Assembly (NCBI GenBank): GCA_024226535.1
Contig: JAAELP010000196.1
Location: forward strand, 1 to 36,596
Reading direction: 5' to 3'
Source of the DNA: Planctomycetota bacterium
Lineage (GTDB): Bacteria; Planctomycetota; Phycisphaerae; Phycisphaerales; SM1A02
Length of the DNA stretch: 36,596 nt
Shown: positions 27,743-36,596 of the stretch, piece after piece
Layout of the letters: every line of letters begins with the position of its first letter
How positions within the stretch are numbered: position 1 is the first letter of the stretch
Notes under the pieces: model-generated
The model's database searches: none
Seen by the model: only the letters and a program-made list of their open reading frames with translations
What the model was told of the DNA's origin: nothing
Translations under genes and position numbers: made by a program

Positions 27743-28774
27743 ATGCCCATCGGGAGTAGTCAGGAAACGGGGGAGGTCATCGAAGACCTCGTGCGCAGTG
27801 TCGGGGGTGACCCGGGGACGTTCGACGGGCGGCTGATCAGCGAGATGCTCGCGACGTGCCTGAAGATGATCCCCGACGGGCACGACACCGGTCAGCTCAA
27901 GCTGATGAACAGCGCGCTCAAGGAAATGCGGTACGCCTATCGCGTGTTCAACCGCTACATCGGCACGCGGAAGGTGAGCATCTTCGGCTCCGCCCGCACG
28001 CCCGAGGATCACCCCGACTACATCGCCGCCCGCGACTTCAGCGCGAAGATCGCCGCCCACGGGTGGATGGGCATCACCGGTGCCGGCGACGGCATCATGA
28101 AGGCCGGCCACGAGGGCCCGCAGCGCGAGGCGAGCTTCGGCCTGTCCATCCGCCTGCCGTTCGAGACCACCGCCAACGAGGTGATCGAGGGCGATCCCAA
28201 GCTCATCAACTTCCGCTACTTCTTCACGCGGAAGCTGATGTTCCTCGGGCACGCCGACGCGATTGCGGTCTTTCCCGGCGGCTTCGGGACCCAGGACGAG
28301 CTGTTCGAATCGCTCGTGCTCGTGCAGACGGGCAAGAGCAACATCGTGCCGATCATCCTGCTGGAAGGCGAGGGCGGGGTCTACTGGCAGCACTGGGATC
28401 GCTACGTGCGCAAGAACCTCCGTGGCAGCGGCTGGATCAGTTCGCGCGACGACGAGCTCTACACGATCGCGGCCTCCCCGCAGGACGCGGCGGATCACAT
28501 CCTCCAGTTCTACCGTGTCTACCACTCCAAGCGGTACGTCGGCGACTCGCTCGTGCTCCGCGTCAAGCGACCGTTGAACGAGCGCGAGCTCGCGGAGCTC
28601 AACGAGGAGTTCAGCGGGCTCGTGAAGACCGGCCGGATCGAGTGTACCGGCCCACTGGAGGGTGAGGGCGACCACCTCGACCTGCCCCGCGTGGTCTTCC
28701 GCCACACGCGGCACGATTACGCGATGGTGCGTTGTCTCATCGACCGCATCAACGAGTTCGACGAGCCGGAGTAG
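27743..28774 (+). CDS. LOG-family (TIGR00730-type) Rossmann-fold protein with extensions
   Basis: 343 residues, far longer than stand-alone LOG proteins (about 190). The core (about 75-240) has VSIFGSARTPEDHPDY, the nucleotide-binding GITGAGDGIMKAGHEG, and the signature FPGGFGTQDELFE containing the phosphoribohydrolase motif PGGxGTxxE. An N-terminal helical part of about 70 residues and a C-terminal domain of about 95 residues (SLVLRVKRPLNERELAELNE) are additions. LOG enzymes cleave nucleoside monophosphates to base and ribose phosphate; the extended forms have less defined substrates. The SD AGAGGA 6 bases upstream fixes the start. Confidence 0.88.
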   Translation: MPIGSSQETGEVIEDLVRSVGGDPGTFDGRLISEMLATCLKMIPDGHDTGQLKLMNSALKEMRYAYRVFNRYIGTRKVSIFGSARTPEDHPDYIAARDFSAKIAAHGWMGITGAGDGIMKAGHEGPQREASFGLSIRLPFETTANEVIEGDPKLINFRYFFTRKLMFLGHADAIAVFPGGFGTQDELFESLVLVQTGKSNIVPIILLEGEGGVYWQHWDRYVRKNLRGSGWISSRDDELYTIAASPQDAADHILQFYRVYHSKRYVGDSLVLRVKRPLNERELAELNEEFSGLVKTGRIECTGPLEGEGDHLDLPRVVFRHTRHDYAMVRCLIDRINEFDEPE

Positions 28775-28801
28775 CGCGGCCTCCCGGAGTATCATTGAAG
28801 C

Positions 28802-29701
28802 GTGGTGCCTCCTCGCTGCGTCATGTTGGCGTCCTCGATCCTCGTCCTCGGCTCCTGCACGGCGGCTCCGGACGGTGAGGCGCCGTCGGCGCGCGATCGG
28901 GATGCGACCGCTACTCCAACGTCGCGCGACGTGCTCATGGGCTCCGAGAGCGGCCTCCGCGTGCGGCAGTGGCGCGTCGCCGACGAGGTTGCGCAGATGG
29001 TGCCCACGCTCGTTCGCCACGCCGATCCCGACTGGCCCGACCCCGAGACGCGTGGTCGGCTCGCGCGCAACGGTTTCCGCATGGTCCGCGTACCCGATGA
29101 GGTCATGGCGCAACTGCCCGCCGAGATCGGGGGCATGTCCCTCGGCTTCGACGGGTGGCACGGCCAGGTCTATGAGTGGCGAGAGCTGGCCGGCCGCGAG
29201 ATCGAGCCCCAGGGCCGCGCGGTGGCGATCGACGGACGCGTGCGCCGCTTCGGCGGCGGGCGGCTCCGCCTGATGATGCGCGGCTGGACGATGCAGATGG
29301 AGCAGGGGCCCCGCGTCTACCTCGAGTTGCTCCCGGAGTACGATCGTTCCCGCCAGACGGCCCTCGACCAGATGCTCGGGCGCCGCCGGTTCGAAGGCGA
29401 GCGTTTCCTGGATCAGACCGTCGACCTGCTCATGGAGGCGGGGTGGGCGTACGCGCTGACGTGCGAGGCGCCGGGCGTGAACTGGAACGACGACGAAGCG
29501 GGAGGCGGGTCGGGGACCGAACGCGTCGGGCCCGCGGTGGATGCGCCGCCGGCGCTCGGCGAGCTGCTGCTGAAGGTCCCGCGCCCCACGGCGCAGCGCG
29601 AGCTGATCGTCTTCCTGCCGCGCATCCCCGACCAGCTCTACCCGTCCGACGTGACGATCGCCGCCAAGCGCGGGCCGGTCGAGCGGAGGGTCCCGCGGTG
29701 A
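28802..29701 (+). CDS. Putative lipoprotein, unknown function
   Basis: 299 residues from GTG 28802 (GTG 28805 also possible). A short signal with lipobox (ASSILVLGSC, Cys about 19) is followed by a low-complexity linker and a domain with RMVRVPDEVMAQLPAEIGGM, WHGQVYEWREL and MRGWTMQMEQGPRVYLELLPEY. I do not recognise the family. The stop overlaps the GTG of the next gene (GTGA), so it is probably translationally coupled to the CDP-alcohol phosphotransferase. Confidence 0.75.
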   Translation: MVPPRCVMLASSILVLGSCTAAPDGEAPSARDRDATATPTSRDVLMGSESGLRVRQWRVADEVAQMVPTLVRHADPDWPDPETRGRLARNGFRMVRVPDEVMAQLPAEIGGMSLGFDGWHGQVYEWRELAGREIEPQGRAVAIDGRVRRFGGGRLRLMMRGWTMQMEQGPRVYLELLPEYDRSRQTALDQMLGRRRFEGERFLDQTVDLLMEAGWAYALTCEAPGVNWNDDEAGGGSGTERVGPAVDAPPALGELLLKVPRPTAQRELIVFLPRIPDQLYPSDVTIAAKRGPVERRVPR

Positions 29702-30654
29702 CGAACCACGACCAACCCACGACGGAATCCGAAACCGAACACGAGCGGCGGGAGCCGGCTCCGCGCGCGTCGCTGCGCCGCTCGGTGGTTCGCCGCCGGC
29801 GTCGCCGCCGGTTGCGTCGCCGCATCGGGAAGGTGTCCGTGATCCCGACGATCATCACGCTCGGGAACCTCATCGCGGGCTTCGCCGCGATCCACTACGC
29901 GTCCAAGCCGCTGGACTGGAGCGGCCCGTGGGGATGGTCGAGCCTGACCCTCGCCGGGGCGCTGATCTTCCTCGGGATGTTCCTCGACGCGATCGACGGA
30001 TCGGTCGCGCGGCTGACCGACAGCTTTTCCGAGATCGGCGGGCAGCTCGACTCCCTCGCCGATCTCGTGACGTTCGGCATCGCGCCGGCGTTCATGATGC
30101 TCCAGCTCGTCAGCACCTACATCGGGCCGGAAGGACAGCGGACGATCCTGGGCCCGGAGGCGGACACCGCGTTCGCCAAGCTCCTCTGGGGCGTGGCCGC
30201 GGTCTACGTGAGCTGCACCGCGCTGCGGCTCGCCCGGTTCAACGTCGAGACACCGTCGGCGGCGGTGGAGGATCACCGCGTCTTCCGAGGCCTGCCGTCG
30301 CCGGGCGCCGCCGGGGCGGTCGCGAGCCTGATCGTCCTGCACCAGCACGTGCTCTCCAACCGCGACGCGTCCGTCGAGGACGTCTCCGTCGCCTTCGCGC
30401 GCTGGGCCGCGTTCGGGATCCCCTTCATCACGCTGCTCTGTGCGTTGGCGATGGTCTCGTCGATGCCCTACATCCACTTCGCGAACCGCTACCTGCGCGG
30501 CCAGCGCAGCTTCGGGTACGTCGCGCGGCTGGTCATCCCGCTCGCGCTCGCCGTGTGGTGGTTCCAGGAGACGCTCGCGGTGGCCTTCACGACGTACGCG
30601 CTCTCGGCGCCCGTGCGGCTGGGCCTGGCGTGGCTGCGGCGCCTGCGGTCGTGA
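29698..30654 (+). CDS. pssA: CDP-alcohol phosphotransferase, probably phosphatidylserine synthase
   Basis: 318 residues from GTG 29698. After a very basic cytoplasmic N-terminus (RRSVVRRRRRRRLRRRIGK) comes a membrane protein with about 7-8 helices. The CDP-alcohol signature DG-x2-AR-x8-G-x3-D-x3-D is intact: IDGSVARLTDSFSEIGGQLD followed by SLAD (about 100-123). FNVET and the GLPSPGAAG loop are typical of PssA, which makes phosphatidylserine from CDP-diacylglycerol and serine. Other CDP-alcohol substrates cannot be excluded from sequence alone. Coupled to the upstream lipoprotein gene by a 4-bp overlap; gltX follows after 32 bp. Confidence 0.85.
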   Translation: MTNHDQPTTESETEHERREPAPRASLRRSVVRRRRRRRLRRRIGKVSVIPTIITLGNLIAGFAAIHYASKPLDWSGPWGWSSLTLAGALIFLGMFLDAIDGSVARLTDSFSEIGGQLDSLADLVTFGIAPAFMMLQLVSTYIGPEGQRTILGPEADTAFAKLLWGVAAVYVSCTALRLARFNVETPSAAVEDHRVFRGLPSPGAAGAVASLIVLHQHVLSNRDASVEDVSVAFARWAAFGIPFITLLCALAMVSSMPYIHFANRYLRGQRSFGYVARLVIPLALAVWWFQETLAVAFTTYALSAPVRLGLAWLRRLRS

Positions 30655-30686
30655 CACGAGCCGCCGGCGCGGCTACCCTTCGGCCC

Positions 30687-32230
30687 ATGAACGACCCCGT
30701 CCGCACCCGGTTCGCCCCGAGTCCATCGGGTCATCTGCACGTCGGCGGCGCGCGGACCGCGCTGTTCTGCTGGGCGTACGCCCGCTCCCGGGATGGCCGG
30801 TTCCTGCTCCGCATCGAGGACACCGACCGCAAACGCTCGTCGGACGCCGCCGCCCTCGGGTTCCTCGCGGATCTCGCCTGGCTCGGCATCGACTGGAACG
30901 AGGGGCCCGAGCACGACGGGTGCGGCGGCGGCGACCGGGGGCCGTACTTCCAGTCGCAGCGGCGGGAGATCTACGACGGACAGATCGAGCGGCTGCTGGC
31001 ATCCGGCGCCGCGTACCACACCGACGACGAGGAGCCCGCGGTGCGCCTCCGCGTGCCCGACGCCCCGATCGTGTTCCACGACGAGGTGGTGGGGGAGGTC
31101 GTCACCAGCCCGGAGCAGGTCGACGACTTCGTCATCCGCAAGTCCGACGGGTTCCCGACGTACCACTTCGCGGTCGTCGTGGACGACGAGCTGATGGGCG
31201 TCACCCACGTCATCCGCGCCCAGGAGCACCTGAGCAACACGCCGAAGCACGTCCTTCTCCAGGACGCGCTGGGCTTCGCGAAACCGACCTACGCCCACGT
31301 CTCGATCATCGTCGGCGCCGACGGGTCGAAGATGTCCAAGCGTGAGAAGGACCGGGCGCTGCGAAAAACGGTGCGCGAGCGCGAGGTCGCGTCGTCGCCG
31401 GTCGTCGACGACGAAACATGGGCGTGGTGGCTCGAGAGCAAGGACCACCAGCTCGAGCTTCACGCGGCGGAGCGGCTCGCTGCGGATCTCGGTATCGATC
31501 TGCCCGAGATCGACGTGCACGACTTCCGCCGCGCGGGCTTCCTTCCCGAGGTGATGGTCAACTACCTCGCGTTGCTGGGCTGGTCGCCGGGCGGCGACCG
31601 CGAGCAGTTCGACGTCGCGTTCCTGCTCGAGCACTTCGATCTCGATCGCCTGATCAAGTCGCCCGCCCGTTTCGACCGGGACAAGCTGCTGTCGTTCAAC
31701 CTCGACGCCATCAAGGCCATGAGCGCCGACGAGTTCGCCGAACGGCTTCTTCAGTATGCGACGGACTTTCACGGCGACTTTCTGGACGTGTTCAACGACC
31801 GCTACCCGGGCGACGCCTTCGCGCACTTCGCCCGCCAGAACCAGGCGCGTTCCAAGACGCTCGCCGATCCGATCCGCGATGGCCGGTTCTTCGTCATCGA
31901 CGACGATGAGATCGAGTACCAGCAGAGCAAGGCCGTACGGAAGGCGCTCGTGAAGGGCGACCCGAACGGCTACGCGCACATGGAAGCGATTCGACCGGTG
32001 CTCGAGGCCCTGCCGGAGTGGACGGTGCCCGCGATCGAGACCGCGATCGAGCAGTACGCCGAGCAGCACGCGGCCGGGAGGCTCGGCAGCGTCGCCCAGC
32101 CGTTGCGGGTGGCGGTGAGCGGCGGGCCCGTGAGCCCGGCGATCCACGACACGCTTGCGTTGCTGGGTCGCCAGCGCGTGCTCGCCCGGATCGACCGGTG
32201 TCTTGCCAGGCGAGAGGAGCTTTCCAGCGC

Positions 32231-32234
<4 letters not shown>
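30687..32234 (+). CDS. gltX: Glutamyl-tRNA synthetase with altered acceptor-binding segment
   Basis: 515 residues. Class I motifs are clear: [20 protein letters not shown] (HIGH equivalent), [33 protein letters not shown] as [16 protein letters not shown], and SKMSKRE (about 215-221). Two unusual points: between [11 protein letters not shown] and AVRLRVP the segment that normally continues the CP1/acceptor domain (often with a YDGRCR-like motif) is missing about 40 residues, and after KMSKRE an insertion of about 60 residues precedes [18 protein letters not shown]. Charging of tRNA-Glu is the expected function. It overlaps glnS by 4 bp (ATGA), forming a two-synthetase unit. Confidence 0.9.
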
Positions 32235-33961
<1,727 letters not shown>

Positions 33962-33966
33962 ACCCC

Positions 33967-34875
33967 ATGGAATCGAGCCAGACCACGAGCCCCGCGCTCA
34001 CCGCGCTGCTCAGCAACCTCGTCGACTACGCCGGGCTCTTTCCCCCGGCGAGCCTGGACATGGCGGCGACGGTGGCCAACTACGAGACGTTCGTCGACGG
34101 TGACGACGCGTGGATGCTCGAGCGGCTCATCGTGCCCGTCGGACGGCTCGAGGAGTTCGAGCAGTCCGCGGCCGGCAGGCTGCCCGAAACCGACGAGGGC
34201 GAGCCCTGGCCGATCTCGGCGTTGACGGCCGTCGATCGGCTCGCCGAGGACCTCGGGAAGATTGCCGCGTTCAACGAGCTGCACGCCGAGCCCGCCGCCG
34301 GCCGCGCCGTCATCGACACCCTCGAGCTGAAGGCCGGGACCGCCGACGCCATCGACCGCGCGCTGGACGTGATCCCCGAGGAGGTCTTCCCCTTCTTCGA
34401 GATCCCCGTCGGCGACGATCCCCGCGGCCTGATCGCCGCGCTCGTCGGCGGTGACGCGGGGGCGAAGATCCGCACCGGGGGCGTCACGGCCGACCTGTAC
34501 CCGCCGGTGGGGGCCGTGGCCGCGTTCATCGCCGGCTGCGCGACCGCCGACGTTCCGTTCAAGGCGACGGCGGGTCTTCACCACCCGCTGCGGGGCCGCA
34601 ACGAGGCCGTCGGCGTGATGGAGCTTGGCTTCCTGAACGTCTTCGTCGCCGCCGCCCTCGCCCTGCACCAGGACCTCCAGCCGCCGGAGATCGTGACGGT
34701 CCTCGAGGAGTCGTCGATCGACGCCTTCCACTTCGACGAGCGCGGCCTCCGCTGGCGCGACCGCCAACTCACCGTGGAGGAGGTCGACGACAGTCGCCTG
34801 ACCTTCGCCGTCTCCTTCGGCTCCTGCTCCTTCGACGAGCCCCGCGCCGACCTCCGCGCCCTCGGCCTGCTCTAG
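33967..34875 (+). CDS. Conserved-looking protein of unknown function beside fahA
   Basis: 302 residues, no signal peptide or membrane helix. Alternating beta/alpha segments with GLFPPASLDM, ELKAGTADAI, FFEIPVGDDPRGLIAAL, GAKIRTGGVTADLYPPV and FKATAGLHHPLRGRN suggest a TIM-barrel-like enzyme with conserved charged residues (KIRTGG, KATAGLHH). I cannot name the family. It follows glnS by 5 bp and is followed by fumarylacetoacetase after a mobile fold-back element. Its TAG stop (34873-34875) is formed at the boundary of that element, so the original C-terminus may have been different. Confidence 0.8.
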   Translation: MESSQTTSPALTALLSNLVDYAGLFPPASLDMAATVANYETFVDGDDAWMLERLIVPVGRLEEFEQSAAGRLPETDEGEPWPISALTAVDRLAEDLGKIAAFNELHAEPAAGRAVIDTLELKAGTADAIDRALDVIPEEVFPFFEIPVGDDPRGLIAALVGGDAGAKIRTGGVTADLYPPVGAVAAFIAGCATADVPFKATAGLHHPLRGRNEAVGVMELGFLNVFVAAALALHQDLQPPEIVTVLEESSIDAFHFDERGLRWRDRQLTVEEVDDSRLTFAVSFGSCSFDEPRADLRALGLL

Positions 34876-35035
34876 AGCAGCTTGACTCCATCTGTAGCGT
34901 TCTGAGCACGATCATCTCCGCCATGGCGGCGTTGCCGAAGCTCGACGTATTCTCGAATATGCCAGCGCTTCGGCAACGCCACCACGACGAAGAGCATCGC
35001 ACTCAGAACGCCACATCTGGAGTCAAGCTGCTCTA
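34873..35035. mobile_element. 163-bp MITE-like fold-back element flanked by TA
   Basis: Perfect 18-bp terminal inverted repeats, TAGAGCAGCTTGACTCCA at 34873-34890 and its reverse complement at 35018-35035, begin and end with TA. Inside are further matching arms: GCGTTCTGAG (34897-34906) with CTCAGAACGC (35002-35011), and GGCGTTGCCGAAG (34928-34940) with CTTCGGCAACGCC (34968-34980). The whole element folds into one long hairpin. A TA at each end fits the target duplication of IS630/Tc1-mariner-type transposons. No transposase is encoded, so it would be a non-autonomous MITE. It could instead act as a transcription terminator between the two genes. Confidence 0.78.
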
Positions 35036-35055
35036 ACCTCAGTACACTTCCGGGC

Positions 35056-36360
35056 ATGACGTTCATCGACGAAACACATGTGCCGACCCGGCGGAGTTGG
35101 GTCGAATCCGCCCAGGGCGACGGGACCGACTTCCCGATCCAGAACCTGCCCTACGGAGTGTTCCGGCGCGGCGGTAGTGGCGAGCCGCGGATCGGCGTCG
35201 CCATCGGGGACGCGATCCTCGACGTGCGCGGCGCCGCGGAGGCGGGGCTCATCGACGGTCTCGGCGGCGCGCTCACCGGCTCGACGCTCAACGCGTTCCT
35301 CGCCGCCGGCGACGGCGCCTGGCGCACCACGCGTCGCGCGGTCGCCACGCTGCTCGACGCCGGCACCGCCACGCTCCGCGACGACGCCACCGGCCGCGGT
35401 CGCCTGCTCGTCGCCCAGGCCGATGCGGAGATGCTCGTTCCCACCGCGATCGGCGACTACACGGATTTCTACTGCTCGATTCACCACGCCACGAACGTGG
35501 GTTCGATGTTCCGTCCCGACAACCCGCTCATGCCGAACTACAAGCACCTGCCCGTCGGCTACCACGGGCGGGCAAGCTCGATCGTCGCGAGCGGGCAGCC
35601 GGTGCGCCGGCCCCAGGGCCAGACGATCGCCGCCGATGCCGACGCCCCGACGTTCGGACCGAGCCGGCTGCTCGATTACGAGATGGAGATGGGCTTCTTC
35701 ACGGGGCCGGGCAACGCCACCGGCGAGCGCATCGCCATGCGCGAGGCGTCGCGTCACATCTTCGGCATGTGCATCGTGAACGACTGGTCGGCGCGTGACG
35801 TGCAGAAGTGGGAGTACCAGCCGCTCGGGCCGTTCAACGCCAAGAACTTCCTGACCACGATCAGTCCGTGGATCGTGACCCTGCACGCCCTCGCGCCGTA
35901 CCGCGTCGCCGGCCCCCCGCGAGCCGCCGACGATCCGCCGCTGCTGGAGTACCTCCAGCCCGCTGACGACATGGGCGTCGACATCGTCGTCGAGGTGCTG
36001 ATCGCCTCCGAGGCGATGCGCGCCGCCGGCCAGGCGCCGGTGCGCGTGAGCCGCGGCAACTTCCGCGACCTGTACTGGACGATCGCCCAGATGCTCGCGC
36101 ATCACACGTCGACCGGATGCCCCATGCGCCCGGGCGATCTGCTCGCCTCCGGCACCGTCTCGGGACCGACCGAGGATGCGCGCGGGTGCCTGCTGGAGCG
36201 CACGTGGCGCGGGCAGCAGCCGATCGACCTGCCCGACGGCACGCAACGCAAGTTCCTCCAGGATGGCGACGAGGTGATCATGCGGGCGTGGTGCGAGCGC
36301 TCCGGCGCCGTGCGCATCGGCTTCGGTTCCTGCCGCGGCGTGGTGCAGCCGGCCGGATGA
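35056..36360 (+). CDS. fahA: Fumarylacetoacetase
   Basis: 434 residues, the normal length. The enzyme hydrolyses fumarylacetoacetate to fumarate and acetoacetate in the last step of tyrosine and homogentisate breakdown. N-terminal SH3-like part: FPIQNLPYGVFRRG. Catalytic and metal-binding motifs: YTDFYCSIHHATNVGSMFRP (about 135-154), LPVGYHGRASSIV, DYEMEMGFFTG, VNDWSARDVQKWEYQPLGPF and PFNAKNFLTTISPW, then GTVSGPTEDARGCLLE. The Asp and Glu metal ligands and the His base (in SIHHAT) are visible. No other homogentisate-pathway gene is in the window. Starts 20 bp after the fold-back element. Confidence 0.96.
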   Translation: MTFIDETHVPTRRSWVESAQGDGTDFPIQNLPYGVFRRGGSGEPRIGVAIGDAILDVRGAAEAGLIDGLGGALTGSTLNAFLAAGDGAWRTTRRAVATLLDAGTATLRDDATGRGRLLVAQADAEMLVPTAIGDYTDFYCSIHHATNVGSMFRPDNPLMPNYKHLPVGYHGRASSIVASGQPVRRPQGQTIAADADAPTFGPSRLLDYEMEMGFFTGPGNATGERIAMREASRHIFGMCIVNDWSARDVQKWEYQPLGPFNAKNFLTTISPWIVTLHALAPYRVAGPPRAADDPPLLEYLQPADDMGVDIVVEVLIASEAMRAAGQAPVRVSRGNFRDLYWTIAQMLAHHTSTGCPMRPGDLLASGTVSGPTEDARGCLLERTWRGQQPIDLPDGTQRKFLQDGDEVIMRAWCERSGAVRIGFGSCRGVVQPAG

Positions 36361-36361
36361 C

Positions 36362-36596
36362 CTACTGGTCCGGGTAGACGATCTCGCGGCGGCGGTCGGG
36401 GAGGTAGTCGCGGCCGTCCTCGAACGTGTTGCGTGGAGTGCGCATCGAGGCGCGTACCTCCGGCGGCGCCTTGCTCGAGTCGTCGACGCCATCGACACCG
36501 GTGGAGTACAGCTCGAAGCTGCCGGGTGCGTCGGCCGCGAGCCGGTAGACCAGCGGTCCGCCGTGCAGCGGGTCGACGGGCACCTCGGAGAGGAAC
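36362..36596 (-). CDS. C-terminus of a minus-strand protein (cut by window edge)
   Basis: The frame is open to the window end; the visible 77 residues include FLSEVPVDPLHGGPLVYR, GSFELYSTGVDGVDD and a charged end with DGRDYLPDRRREIVYPDQ. The DP..G.PL.YR ... LYS.G.DG.DD pattern resembles C-terminal tails of planctomycete secreted or pilin-like proteins, but the body lies outside the window and I cannot assign a function. It converges on fahA with a single base between the stop codons. Confidence 0.7.
   Translation of the reverse strand, partial: FLSEVPVDPLHGGPLVYRLAADAPGSFELYSTGVDGVDDSSKAPPEVRASMRTPRNTFEDGRDYLPDRRREIVYPDQ

Noticed and set aside
34872..35066. 64-residue minus-strand ORF over the fold-back element
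   Set aside because: It only spans the inverted repeats; the other strand of a palindrome also reads open, and no domain is seen.

Overview
The window is very GC-rich, with dense gene packing, 4-8 bp gene overlaps and frequent GTG starts. It looks like chromosomal DNA of a planctomycete, most likely of the Phycisphaerae type. The support is a secreted protein carrying a doublet of dockerin-like calcium loops (GTVNFADI / QVNFADI ... GNWG / GVWG), a MoxR-DUF58-VWA operon with a large VWA/amidotransferase-like membrane protein, MurD and other dispersed housekeeping genes, and low-complexity intergenic tracts. The placement is inferred from gene content; no rRNA, tRNA or other marker RNA gene was found.

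Layout. 1-161: non-coding or the tail of an unrecognised ORF. 162-3906: substrate-binding lipoprotein and a two-domain ABC permease fused in frame to a six-bladed NHL propeller; no ATPase gene is next to them. 3984-11010: four overlapping genes (VWA/GATase-like membrane protein, MoxR ATPase, DUF58 protein, BatA-type VWA protein), a likely envelope chaperone or assembly operon. 11192-14530: TPR-YggX fusion (minus), pyrD, a zincin-like metallopeptidase and murD (minus). 14601-20380: three tandem paralogous two-TM proteins, an Mla-type ABC ATPase, an MCE (MlaD-type) protein and a lipase-like hydrolase, all on the plus strand; this may be an envelope-lipid module, but the MlaE permease is missing. 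20356-23485 (minus): histone-deacetylase-like amidohydrolase, then a secreted STN/coiled-coil protein, an ECF sigma factor and a small membrane protein. 23802-28774: large secreted dockerin/alpha-beta hydrolase protein, a small secreted protein and a LOG-family protein. 28802-33961: lipoprotein, CDP-alcohol phosphotransferase (pssA-like), gltX and glnS. 33967-36360: unknown conserved-looking protein and fumarylacetoacetase, separated by a 163-bp fold-back element. 36362-end: C-terminus of a minus-strand gene.

The most unusual items are: a REP-like palindromic repeat cluster read into the N-terminus of the binding protein; the permease-NHL fusion; the TPR-YggX fusion; the DUF4190-like trio next to an Mla-type ATPase and MCE protein without MlaE; a GluRS that appears to lack part of its acceptor-domain segment and has an insertion after KMSKR; and a TA-flanked MITE-like hairpin that supplies the stop codon of the gene before it. 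I saw no CRISPR array, prophage or clear defence system.
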